64,000 nucleotides of DNA from Bryobacteraceae bacterium (lineage in GTDB: Bacteria; Acidobacteriota; Terriglobia; Bryobacterales; Bryobacteraceae), in NCBI GenBank assembly GCA_026002855.1, contig BPGD01000001.1:4038001-4102000 (forward strand), given 5' to 3'. Each line of letters starts with the position of its first letter. Position 1 is the stretch's first letter. Positions 1-9,609 of the stretch are shown here, one piece after another. The notes beneath the pieces are model-generated. The model ran no database searches. It was not told where the DNA came from and saw only the letters and a list, made by a program, of their open reading frames with translations. The position numbers and the translations under genes were made by a program.

Positions 1-1
1 G

Positions 2-1309
<1,308 letters not shown>

Positions 1310-1561
1310 GCCGGCCTCCGGCGGCACGGAAGCCCCTTTCTTTCTGTCGGGCTCGCGGGGCTGCCCCGGCCCGTTGCGAGCGGCAATCGGGGGTGCGATG
1401 GCCGGAGCTACACAGCGGCGTGGCTGCGGGCATGGCGGCCGGCAGCGGCGGCAGGTCCCGTCGGGCGCCTTCTGCGTGGAGACCGGTTCGGGGATCCTCG
1501 CGCTTCGCGGCAAGAGCTGGATTCAGGCCTGCGGAGGATGCGGCGGGGAAAGTTCGATGGC

Positions 1562-1639
1562 TGGTCGGGCCGCCGGGATTTGAACCCGGGACCTCTTGCA
1601 CCCCAAGCAAGCGCGCTAGCCAGGCTGCGCCACGGCCCG
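1562..1639 (-). tRNA. tRNA-Pro (anticodon GGG), CCA encoded
   Basis: On the minus strand the sequence folds into a full cloverleaf. The acceptor stem is CGGGCCG/CGGCCCG, the D stem GCGC/GCGC, the anticodon stem CTTGC/GCAAG around loop TTGGGGT (anticodon GGG, G37), and the T stem CCGGG/CCCGG around TTCAAAT. Discriminator A and a genomically encoded CCA follow. The total is 78 nt including CCA. It reads codons CCC and CCU. The flanks (about 250 bp on the left and 230 bp on the right) show no convincing gene. Confidence 0.95.
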
Positions 1640-1871
1640 ATCCTGCGACGAAAGGAGGCGCATCACTGCGCCTTCCACAGTGTATCATTCCGGCCCGCGC
1701 GCGGGCCAGCCGGTGGCCAGCTTCCGCGCGGGAATCGGACAGGCTTGCGGGCCTGCTTGCCGGGTCCGTTCACGGCGGCTCGCGGCCCCGAAGGCGGATG
1801 TTGGATGGCAGGCAGGCTCCCCTCGACAACAACCAAGCCCCGGCCGCCGGACTGCCGGCTCCCGGAGGCCA

Positions 1872-2546
1872 TTACTGAGCAAATACGTTGCAGGCTGCGA
1901 GCTCGCCCTGGTCATGGCCGCGCTGCATCCAGTCCAGCCGCTGTTCCAGGACGCCCTGGAGACGGGCATCGCCGCTCTGGGCCGCCCAGGAGCGCGCGGC
2001 CTGCTTCAGGGCGTCGAGCGGAGGCGCATCACCTTCATGGCGCCGGCGCCAGAGACCCACGAAGCAATCGGCCTGGATCTCCCGCTTGCCGAGCAGCTCC
2101 TGCTTCGAGGCCGGGGTCTTCTGAATCGCCTTCTCCACCCGCTCGTCGATGGTGAGCTCATGCTGCACGTGGCGGGCGAGCGCACGGGCCAGGCCGTAAG
2201 CGAGAGCGCCGCCACCCTGCTGGCGGGCCGTCTGGAGCCATCCCTCTTCAGCGGCCACGAGCCGTTCCTCGGGGCAGTAACTCACGCCGCCGGTCAGGCG
2301 GCCGCATTTTGTGTCTTTCTCGCGGGCGTAGACCGCGAACCTCGCCATGCGGTATTCGCCCGACCCTTCGGAGGTGAAGATCTGGTTCCAGGCGGCCTGC
2401 ATGCGGCGGAACAGAATTTCAGTTTCCTGTTTCGGCCCGGCTGTTGCCGGCCTGCCTTGCTTCGAACAGGCGGCGGCCGCGAGACATGCGAGCAGAGCGC
2501 CGGCAAGCGCGCCGAGGCGCAGGCGCAGAACGGGAAGATGGCTCAT
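1872..2546 (-). CDS. Putative lipoprotein related to neutral zinc metallopeptidases, zinc site lost
   Basis: The 224-residue protein begins with a hydrophobic signal segment and a lipoprotein-like Cys (ALLACLAAAACS), so it is probably exported and perhaps lipidated. The body follows the order of the YpfJ/neutral zinc metallopeptidase family: a Cys-containing segment with YCPEERLV, then the helix where the family has HEVGHHVQ, then EIQADCFVGLW, then a Cys near the end. In the zinc helix this protein reads ARALARHVQ: both zinc-binding His are Arg and the catalytic Glu is Ala. EIQADC, which holds the third ligand, is intact. I infer a non-proteolytic relative. The start was placed at 2546 because the signal peptide begins there; upstream in-frame Met codons lie in arginine-rich non-conserved sequence. 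Confidence 0.72.
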   Translation of the reverse strand: MSHLPVLRLRLGALAGALLACLAAAACSKQGRPATAGPKQETEILFRRMQAAWNQIFTSEGSGEYRMARFAVYAREKDTKCGRLTGGVSYCPEERLVAAEEGWLQTARQQGGGALAYGLARALARHVQHELTIDERVEKAIQKTPASKQELLGKREIQADCFVGLWRRRHEGDAPPLDALKQAARSWAAQSGDARLQGVLEQRLDWMQRGHDQGELAACNVFAQ

Positions 2547-2736
2547 GACTCCATTGTCGGCAAGCGGCCGCCCGCTTGCGGGGCGCGGGCGGCCGCGAAA
2601 AGCCCCACCGGAAAAGCGGGGGCCGAACGGCACCAGAAACCGGCTATTCTGTTTCAAACATTTCAGTGCTGTCCTGCCGGGTTGCTTCCGGGCCTGGCAT
2701 CTGATACGCGTCTCGTGTCGTCCAGAACCAGACGCC

Positions 2737-3985
2737 ATGCCGTTTTCCCTCAGCCGCCGAACGCTCCAGTCCGCCGCGCCGGCCCTGCCGCCCGCAGCGC
2801 GGCCAGGCCACGTCAATCTCCTGTACCTGCACTCGCACGACACCGGGCGGATGATCCAGCCCTACGGGCATGCCTCGCCGACGCCGAACCTGAAAAAATT
2901 CGCCACCGAGGCGGTGGCTTTCCGGCAGGCGTTCGATGCCGCGCCCACGTGTTCTCCGTCGCGCACCGCGCTGCTCACCGGGATGTACCCGCACTGTTGC
3001 GGCATGCTCGGGCTGGCCCACCGCGGGTTTTCGCTGAACGACCCTTCGCGGCACCTGGCGCATTATCTCCGCACCCAGGGCTATCTGACCGTGCTGGCGG
3101 GCATCCAGCACGAGACGCAGGCGGGCAAAGAGCGCGGGCTGGGCGATGAGCGGGAAGTGAGGACGGAATCGAGCCGCGGCCCGGCCATCGCGCGCGCGGC
3201 GGAGGATTTTCTGCTGTCGTGGCCGAAAGAGCCGTTTCTCTCCTGCGGATTTTTCGAAACGCACCGGGAATTTCCTGCGCCGGGTCCGCTGGACGACCCG
3301 CAGTGTCTCCTGCCTCCGCCCCCGTTGCCGGACACGCCGGAGACACGGCGCGACATGGCGGCCTTTCACGCCGCCGCGCGCGTGCTGGACGAATCGATGG
3401 GAACGGTGCTGGAAGCGCCGGCGCGGGCCGGGCGGCTTTTCGGGCGGCCGCGTCAGCGATGCGCTGGTCTCGCAGATGGACCTCTTCCCGACCTTATGTG
3501 ACGTGGGCGGCGTGGCCAAAGAGGAGTGGCTCCAGGGCCGCTCGATGATGTCGCTCGTGCGGGGCGAGAGCGCGGAGATCCGCGAGCGGCTGACGGGCGA
3601 GGTCACCTTCCACGCCGCTTACGAACCGCAGCGCACGGTGCGCTCAAAGCGCTGGGCCGATGTTCGGCGTTTCGGGACGAGGCGGACGCCGGTGCTGCCC
3701 AAATGCGACGACGGGCCGGGCAAGTCGCTGTGGCTGGACCACGGCCGGGAGTCTCACCGGCTGGAGGAAGAAGCGCTGTACGATCTGGCTTTCGACCCGC
3801 TCGAGTCGCACAATGTGCTCGCGCAGAATCCCGGCGTGGCAGCGCACTGGCGCGGCGTGCTCGAGCAGTGGATGAAGGAAACGGACGATCCGCCGCTCCG
3901 GGGCGACGTGCCGCCCCCGCCCGGAGTGCGCGTCGATGATGCCGACGGAATCAACCCGCGCGAAAAGCCGGTTCAGTACGACTGA
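2737..3985 (+). pseudogene. Sulfatase, broken by an internal deletion and frameshift
   Basis: The first part, 2737 to about 3420, encodes a sulfatase N-terminus. It has an early metal-site segment (LYLHSHDTGR), the formylglycine motif CSPSR followed by TALLTG, and reads on to DESMGTVLEA. The frame then runs out at 3501. From about 3425 a second frame gives GPGGFSGGRVSDALVSQ followed by DLFPTLCDVGG and a normal sulfatase C-terminus to 3985. In relatives these parts are joined by roughly 35-45 residues containing the second metal-binding motif (a DHG segment). That block is absent and the frame is shifted, so the product should be inactive. Either the gene is decayed or about 100 bases were lost in assembly. 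The last base abuts the stop of the convergent phytase gene. Confidence 0.85.
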
Positions 3986-5071
3986 TCAGCGCGCCCGAAG
4001 CACAGCGTCAATATCGGCCCAGCCGATCAGAAAGAAATTTTTCCCGGAGCTGTTCATCGCTGCCAACAGGCCTCGCGGGAAATCGGGCCCGAGCGGCCGC
4101 GAGACGGCGTCAATCCCATCGGTGGCATCGGCGCCTGCTTCGATGACCGCGGCCACCTCGGAGTGGTCATTTGGATCAGAAGCCGATCCCTCCCGCCGGT
4201 AAAGCAGGTAGCGGCTGTTGCCCCGCACCTGATCCGTGGAGATCAGGAAGCCTCGCCCTGTCCCGGTGGCGTAGACGGCGAGTCCTTCCCGATTGCCCTG
4301 ATATCCCGCTCGCCCGAACAGTGCCAGCTCCTTTCCCGCCAGGGGATGTGCAGGGTCGGCGTGGTACTTGCGAATTCCGGCGTCCTCATCGGCGTAGTAG
4401 ACGTACCCGAGCTCGTCGTCTACGGCTATCGCCTCGATTTCGCCGGAGCCCGAAAATGCGCCGAACTCACGCACCATGCGGCCGCGAACCCTGCCCGTGC
4501 CGTCGTCCTCGAGCAGATATTGCTCAAGGTAGCCATCCACCGGACCTTCCTTGGGGGAGACGATGGCGAAGATGGCGCCGTCGCGGGGGCGCCGGTAAAG
4601 CCCGATGCCCATGGGTTCGCGGCCTCGTCCCTGCCTGGTCTCGAACACCGGAATGCCCCCGCCTGAGGAAACATCTTCCAGCCTCCCCGTCTTCTGGTCG
4701 ATCCGGAACACGCGAAGCCGCCTCTGATAGCGCTCGGTGACCACGGCAATGTCCGTGCGCCTCCCGGCCAGAAGAAGGCCGTATTCGACGTCCACGTTAT
4801 TGGGGCGGTCGAGCGGCTGAATGCGCTGGCGGAGACGGCCATCCAGGCCAAAGACGACCAGTGCGCCGCGCGGAGCGGCGGCCTTGTTGGTTCCGATCAC
4901 AAGGCTGCGGACGGGATCCTGCGGGTGAACCCAGATGGCCGGATCGTCCGCATCGTCGCCGGCTGGCTCGGTCATGACCCTCGGCTTCACGCTTGCGGCT
5001 GGCGGCAGAGGAATAACTCCCGAGAGAGCAGCCGCAAAGAAGATGACCGAGATACGTTTTTTCTGAAACAT
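3986..5071 (-). CDS. phy: Beta-propeller phytase (3-phytase)
   Basis: The 361-residue protein has a signal peptide (about residues 1-27) and a six-bladed beta-propeller phytase domain. Such enzymes are calcium dependent and release phosphate from phytate outside the cytoplasm. Visible marks are the opening DDPAIWVHP strand, PNNVDVEYGLLL, a Glu-rich segment GSGEIEAIAVDDELGYVYYADED, and EGLAVYATG. Length is typical. A TonB-dependent receptor lies upstream on the same strand, 83 bp away, and may be transcribed ahead of it. The phytase stop directly touches the stop of the broken sulfatase on the other strand, with no room for a terminator between them. Confidence 0.9.
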   Translation of the reverse strand: MFQKKRISVIFFAAALSGVIPLPPAASVKPRVMTEPAGDDADDPAIWVHPQDPVRSLVIGTNKAAAPRGALVVFGLDGRLRQRIQPLDRPNNVDVEYGLLLAGRRTDIAVVTERYQRRLRVFRIDQKTGRLEDVSSGGGIPVFETRQGRGREPMGIGLYRRPRDGAIFAIVSPKEGPVDGYLEQYLLEDDGTGRVRGRMVREFGAFSGSGEIEAIAVDDELGYVYYADEDAGIRKYHADPAHPLAGKELALFGRAGYQGNREGLAVYATGTGRGFLISTDQVRGNSRYLLYRREGSASDPNDHSEVAAVIEAGADATDGIDAVSRPLGPDFPRGLLAAMNSSGKNFFLIGWADIDAVLRAR

Positions 5072-5102
5072 TTCGCTTCCATTTTGACGCCTCCCGGGAC
5101 CG

Positions 5103-5133
5103 GCCCGCCCGGCCCGTCAGGGGCCGGGCGGGC
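5103..5133 (-). terminator. Strong hairpin after the TonB-dependent receptor, no T-tract
   Basis: A perfect 13-bp inverted repeat (GCCCGCCCGGCCC, loop of 5, then its complement) lies between the receptor gene and the phytase gene. Read on the minus strand it follows the receptor stop by about 20 nt. It lacks a run of T, so it may pause polymerase or protect the upstream mRNA from decay and need not be a full terminator. Confidence 0.45.
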
Positions 5134-5154
5134 GCGGGGCAGGCTGCCGCAGGG

Positions 5155-8115
5155 CTAGAAGTTCAGTCGCAGCATGAACTGGAGCATCCGGCTGGTGCCA
5201 AAGCCGGTGGCCCCGTCGTTGGCCGTGGAGCGGATCTGGCCGAAGTCAGAGCGGGACCAGTTGTTGACGGGTGTTCCAAACTGCGACCGGTTGAACAGGT
5301 TGAATGCTTCGGCTCGGAAGTCGAGCGAGAATGCTTCGCCCAGGCGTGTCTTCTTGTTCAGGGCCACGTCGGCCTGCCAGAGGCCAGGCGCGCGCAGGAT
5401 GTTGCGCGGCGCGTTGCCCCAGGTTCCCCGGGCCGGGGCTGCGAAGGCGGCGCGGTTCACCCAGAGGCCGGGCGTCCGGACGTCCGGGTAAAGCGGAGCG
5501 CCGGTGAGGTTGGGCCGCTGGTTGCGCGCGTTGCCGTCGGGCACTTCGGCGGTGGCGCGGTCCAGCACCGGGCTGAAAGGCCGCCCGGTCCGGGCCGTGA
5601 AAACACCCGAGAGATCCCAGCCTTCCAGCAGGCGTCCGGCGAAGCCGCTCTTCGGCCCGAAGGCGCGCCCAGGACCGAAAGGAAGCTCGTAGACCGAGTT
5701 GATGGTGGCGGTGTGGCGGATGTCAAAGTCCGACACGGCCCGTTCGCAGCGGCGGCAGGAGGCGATCATGATCTCGGCGCCATCGCCGGAGCCGGCGTTG
5801 TCATCGATGGCTTTCGAGTACATGTACTGGAGCTGGAAGAGCCAGCCGCGGGTGAAGTTCCGCTGGAGCGAGTTCTGCCATCCGTGGAATGTGTTGTTGC
5901 CATAGTTGTTCTTGCGGTCGACGTCCGCGAAGGCCGGCAGCGGCCGCACGTTCGTTCCCGGAATCAGCAGATTGACGCGGTCACGGCCGAACAGCTTCGA
6001 GCCGCGATTGCCGACGTAGGCGGTCTGGAACACGAACGATGCGGGCAGTTCGCGCTGGATGGACAAGCTCCACTGCTGGGAGTAGAAATCACGCCGGTCG
6101 CGTTGCAGGGCGCGGGGCTGGGATCCGCTGGAGCGGGCCTCAGCGATAAACGGAGTAATGGGATAGGCGAGGCCGGGCCGCTGCGCGGCGGTCAGCTGGA
6201 GCCGTTCCGGTTCGCTGTCGACGGCAGCGGTGACGTCGTCCTGCTGGCCGGGACCGTAGTAGATGCCGTAGCCGCCGCGCAATACGGTCTTCTCCGTCAG
6301 GCCCCAGGCGAAGCCAAAGCGCGGCGCGAGGTTGTTGCGGTCAGGGAAATACCAGGGCGAGCCCTGCGGGCACCAGCCGGCGCAGCGGATCTCGTCAAAG
6401 ACGCGTCCGCGCCCGTTGACCTCGGTCATCACCGTGTAATACTCATAGCGCGCGCCGAGGGTGAGAGTCAGGTTGCGCAACGCCTTCCATTCGTCCTGGA
6501 AGTAGCCCTGCCAGAGCGTCCGGCGTCCGCCGAACATCGGCAGGACGCCGGCCACCTGGAAGCGGTCCACGCGGTTATTGATGAAGGCATCCATGTTGGC
6601 GTAGCGGACGGAGATTGACCCGGCGTCCCCGGCGTTGAGCTGGATGCGCCGGGCCTCGCCACCAAATTTGAGCGTATGGCGCCCGAGCTGCCAGCTCACG
6701 TTGTCGGCAAAGGTCCAGGAGTTGGGCTTCTCGTAGATGGCCGTGGAAGCCTGCGTTGTCGTGAGCCCCGGGACAGTGAAGGCCTCCGGAAGCACGCCCA
6801 CCTGCGGCCGCGTAAGGGCGCTGCGATTGAAGCCGAACTTGAAGTCGTTCACGACGCGCGGGCTCAGCACGGCCTGCCACTGGGCTGTGGCGTTGGTGGG
6901 CCGGACGTAGCTCTGCCGATATTCCAGCAGTCCGGAACGGCGGTCGTTGAAGGTGCCATCGGTCGTATTGAAGCGGAAGAACAGCAGATGGTTGGAGTTC
7001 AGCCGGTGGTCGATGCGGGCCGTGCCGGCGTTTTCCTCCCAACGGTTGCGAAAGACTCCCGTAAAGCGGTCAACCAGCGGGTCGGATGTGGGCGTCTGGC
7101 CCACCGGATACGAGTTGACTACGCTGGCCAGAGCCGGCGAGGTGGAGGCCACCCGCTGCCGCAGCAGGGCGCTGGGAACGAGCCCGTTGACAGCCGCCTG
7201 GCCCAGCCGCTGCTGAAGCCCTTCGTAATTGACAAAGAAGAATGTGCGGTCGCGCCGGATGGGACCGCCCAGATTACCGCCGAACTGGTTCAGCCGGAAA
7301 TCAGGATTGTCGCTGGGATCGAATGGGCGGCGCGCGTCGAAACGGTCATTGCGGACAAACCAGAACAGGCCGCCGTGGAAATCGTTCGTACCCGAGCGGG
7401 AGACAAGGTTGATCTGGGCGCCGGCGCTGGTGCCGGTCTCGGCCGTGTAGCTCGACGAGTTCACCTTGAACTCCGAGATGGAATCGAGCGAAATCACCAG
7501 CCGCAAACCCCCTTCCTGCCTTGGATCCTTGATGCCGGTGGCGTCGACGCCGTCGAACGTCCAATAATTTTCATCGCGATACCGGCCGAAGAAGCGGATC
7601 GAGTTCTGTGTGCCGTCACCAGTGTTGACCGCGCCGGGAGCGAGCGCCATCAGGAAGCTCCAGTTGCGGCCGTTGATGGGAATTTCGCGAACCTGTCTCT
7701 GGCCGATCACCGAGCCGATGTCGGCGGTAGCCTGTTCGAGCGGGGTAGCCTCGGCCTGGATTTCCACGGCCGTAGCCAGCGTGCCCACCTGAAGGCGGAA
7801 GTCGAGCGTGCGCTGCTGGCCGACCCCCAGAACCACGCCGGTCGCCGTCGCCGGCGTGAAGCCATCTTTGGTGACCGTCACCTCATACGTGCCGGTCGGC
7901 ACCGCAGAGAAAACATAATAGCCCTCATTTGTCGTCTCGGTCTGCCGGGCGAGACCTGTCGCGGGGTTGACGATCTGGACCTTTGCCCCGGGGACGGAGG
8001 CGCCACTCTCGTCGAAAACCTGGCCGCTCAGGCGGCTGCGGTCAACCTGCCCGCAGAGGGGAACCACAACCAGCAGAGCGGCCAGGAATCCTGTACACAG
8101 ATGCTTTTCGGCCAT
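5155..8115 (-). CDS. TonB-dependent receptor with carboxypeptidase-regulatory-like N-terminus (Oar-like)
   Basis: The 986-residue outer-membrane receptor starts with a signal peptide ending near PLCGQ. Next comes a carboxypeptidase-regulatory-like beta-sandwich (about 25-115: SGQVFDESGASVPGAKVQI, ending in GTYEVTVTKDGF). The plug (IPINGRNWSFLMALAPG) and a 22-strand barrel that ends in Phe (LRLNF) follow. Such proteins import large substrates with TonB-ExbB-ExbD energy; the substrate cannot be read here. The start at 8115 was chosen because the signal peptide begins there, and an upstream extension would be non-conserved Arg-rich sequence. It is read toward the phytase gene, and a possible promoter lies just upstream at 8141-8169. 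Confidence 0.9.
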   Translation of the reverse strand: MAEKHLCTGFLAALLVVVPLCGQVDRSRLSGQVFDESGASVPGAKVQIVNPATGLARQTETTNEGYYVFSAVPTGTYEVTVTKDGFTPATATGVVLGVGQQRTLDFRLQVGTLATAVEIQAEATPLEQATADIGSVIGQRQVREIPINGRNWSFLMALAPGAVNTGDGTQNSIRFFGRYRDENYWTFDGVDATGIKDPRQEGGLRLVISLDSISEFKVNSSSYTAETGTSAGAQINLVSRSGTNDFHGGLFWFVRNDRFDARRPFDPSDNPDFRLNQFGGNLGGPIRRDRTFFFVNYEGLQQRLGQAAVNGLVPSALLRQRVASTSPALASVVNSYPVGQTPTSDPLVDRFTGVFRNRWEENAGTARIDHRLNSNHLLFFRFNTTDGTFNDRRSGLLEYRQSYVRPTNATAQWQAVLSPRVVNDFKFGFNRSALTRPQVGVLPEAFTVPGLTTTQASTAIYEKPNSWTFADNVSWQLGRHTLKFGGEARRIQLNAGDAGSISVRYANMDAFINNRVDRFQVAGVLPMFGGRRTLWQGYFQDEWKALRNLTLTLGARYEYYTVMTEVNGRGRVFDEIRCAGWCPQGSPWYFPDRNNLAPRFGFAWGLTEKTVLRGGYGIYYGPGQQDDVTAAVDSEPERLQLTAAQRPGLAYPITPFIAEARSSGSQPRALQRDRRDFYSQQWSLSIQRELPASFVFQTAYVGNRGSKLFGRDRVNLLIPGTNVRPLPAFADVDRKNNYGNNTFHGWQNSLQRNFTRGWLFQLQYMYSKAIDDNAGSGDGAEIMIASCRRCERAVSDFDIRHTATINSVYELPFGPGRAFGPKSGFAGRLLEGWDLSGVFTARTGRPFSPVLDRATAEVPDGNARNQRPNLTGAPLYPDVRTPGLWVNRAAFAAPARGTWGNAPRNILRAPGLWQADVALNKKTRLGEAFSLDFRAEAFNLFNRSQFGTPVNNWSRSDFGQIRSTANDGATGFGTSRMLQFMLRLNF

Positions 8116-8140
8116 ACAGTACGGAGAATCCCACGGCAGA

Positions 8141-8169
8141 GTTACAACGGTATGACATACAAGTTGCAA
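8141..8169 (-). promoter_or_regulatory. Possible promoter of the TonB receptor with a palindrome in the spacer
   Basis: Read on the minus strand there is a -35-like TTGCAA (8164-8169), a 17-bp spacer and a -10-like TGTAAC (8141-8146). This would give a transcript start about 20 nt before the receptor ATG. Inside the spacer is a perfect 5-1-5 palindrome (GTATGACATAC, 8150-8160), a likely place for a repressor. The evidence is pattern only. Confidence 0.35.
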
Positions 8170-8278
8170 AAGTGTAAGACCACCCATCCGGCGGTGCGTG
8201 CTCCGCCATCGCCCGACCGGTCTGAATTTGCGCCGCCGGGGCGCGCTTTGGTAGCTTGCAAAGGGAAACCCATTTGCA

Positions 8279-9523
8279 ATGCTAGAGGATACGAACCGCA
8301 GGAGAATTGTGCGCACGCGCCGGGTGGACGAAATCGGCACGTTTGATGAGCTGCTGCGCCACTGTCTGCCCGCCTTTGGCGGGGCGTATCTGCGGCGGAT
8401 TTATACAATCCTGGACACGGCCATCGGCATGGGCTGCCCGCTGACGGTCTCGGTGGCGGGCCCGGTGACGGTGAGCGGGCAACACCAGGCGTGGCTGATA
8501 CCGCTAATCGAAACAGGATGGATTGCTTACGTTTCGACCACCGACGCCGTCTGCTACCACGACGGCCACCGGGCGCTGCCGGGCCGCGGCGACTGCGTTT
8601 TCGAGGTTCCCATTTTCGGCGATGACGGCGCACTGCGCGAGCAGCGCATCATCCGCGTTGCCGACATGGCCTTTGAGGACGACGTCCTCAACGACCAGGA
8701 CCGCTTGCTCTCCGCCCTGCTCCAGCGGCCCGAGTTTCAGAAGAAAATGTCCGGCACCGAGTTCCGCTACAAGCTGGGGCTCTGGTACGGGGCGATGGAA
8801 AAAGCCAGCGGCGTGGCGCCGGGGCTGCTGTCCACCTGCGCCCGCATGGCCGTGCCCGTCTTCGTCGGCGCGCCCGGCGATGGCAGCGTGTTTCTGAATT
8901 CGCTCAAGCTGTGGGCGATGCGCGAGACGGGCCTGATCGAACGCCATGAGCTTGATCTCGACATCCACCTGGAAGTCTTTGAAAGCTGCGCGTTTCACTA
9001 CTGGGGCCTGTTTGAATCCGAGGCGCGGGCGATGGGCACCATCATTCTGGGCGGCGGCGTGCCCAAGAATTTCAACCTTCAGCCGGAGCCGGCCCTGAGC
9101 CAGTTGCTGGGACTGCCCGACATCCGTGGCTATCTGTTCGACGTGCAGATCGTCAGCTCGCCGGTCACCGACGGGTCGCTGTCGTCCTGCTTCCCGGCCG
9201 AGGCGGTGACCTGGGGCAAGGTGGACAAGGACCACTATCAGCAGACAACCGAGTCGATGCAATGCGACTACTCGATTGTCCTGCCACTGCTCGTAAAGGC
9301 GCTGCTCGAAAACCGGGCGCGCTACGAACGATTGGCCGCAGAGATGGGCGAAGAGGCGCTGTTTGAAAAAGAACCCAAGGCCCGCGGTTATCTGCGCCCG
9401 CGCGCGGGCTACCGCCTGTACGACCGGCGCGCGGAGCTGGTGGAGAAGCTGAAACAGGCGGTGCGCGAACAGCGCGACTGGCTGCTCGACAGCATCCGCT
9501 TCCCGTTGCCGCCGGCCCCCTGA
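8279..9523 (+). CDS. Deoxyhypusine-synthase-family enzyme (probable polyamine aminobutyl/amidine transferase)
   Basis: The 414-residue protein has the Rossmann-like deoxyhypusine synthase fold. In order it shows VSVAGPVTVSGQH, a nucleotide-binding GGGVPKNFNLQ segment, VSSPVTDGSLSSC and PAEAVTWGKV. The WGK lysine corresponds to the catalytic lysine that forms the enzyme-substrate imine in the eukaryotic enzyme. Bacteria have no eIF5A, so the protein substrate of the eukaryotic enzyme is absent. Bacterial members are thought to use the same NAD-dependent chemistry on small amines to make homospermidine-like or guanidino polyamines. Which one is not readable here. It is divergent from the receptor gene, and the next gene starts 86 bp downstream. 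Confidence 0.85.
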   Translation: MLEDTNRRRIVRTRRVDEIGTFDELLRHCLPAFGGAYLRRIYTILDTAIGMGCPLTVSVAGPVTVSGQHQAWLIPLIETGWIAYVSTTDAVCYHDGHRALPGRGDCVFEVPIFGDDGALREQRIIRVADMAFEDDVLNDQDRLLSALLQRPEFQKKMSGTEFRYKLGLWYGAMEKASGVAPGLLSTCARMAVPVFVGAPGDGSVFLNSLKLWAMRETGLIERHELDLDIHLEVFESCAFHYWGLFESEARAMGTIILGGGVPKNFNLQPEPALSQLLGLPDIRGYLFDVQIVSSPVTDGSLSSCFPAEAVTWGKVDKDHYQQTTESMQCDYSIVLPLLVKALLENRARYERLAAEMGEEALFEKEPKARGYLRPRAGYRLYDRRAELVEKLKQAVREQRDWLLDSIRFPLPPAP

Positions 9524-9609
9524 AAGGAGATTGCAGCTCATTGCATTGGGGCGCCCGGGGCGGCGATGATGGTTGCAGATCCCGGCCCGTCCGGGCCGAA
9601 CCACCCGGA

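Noticed and set aside
1310-1322. Short GCCGG-CCT-CCGGC stem after the sigma-54 activator
   Set aside because: Only 5 bp of stem, with the T-rich stretch too far away to call a terminator.
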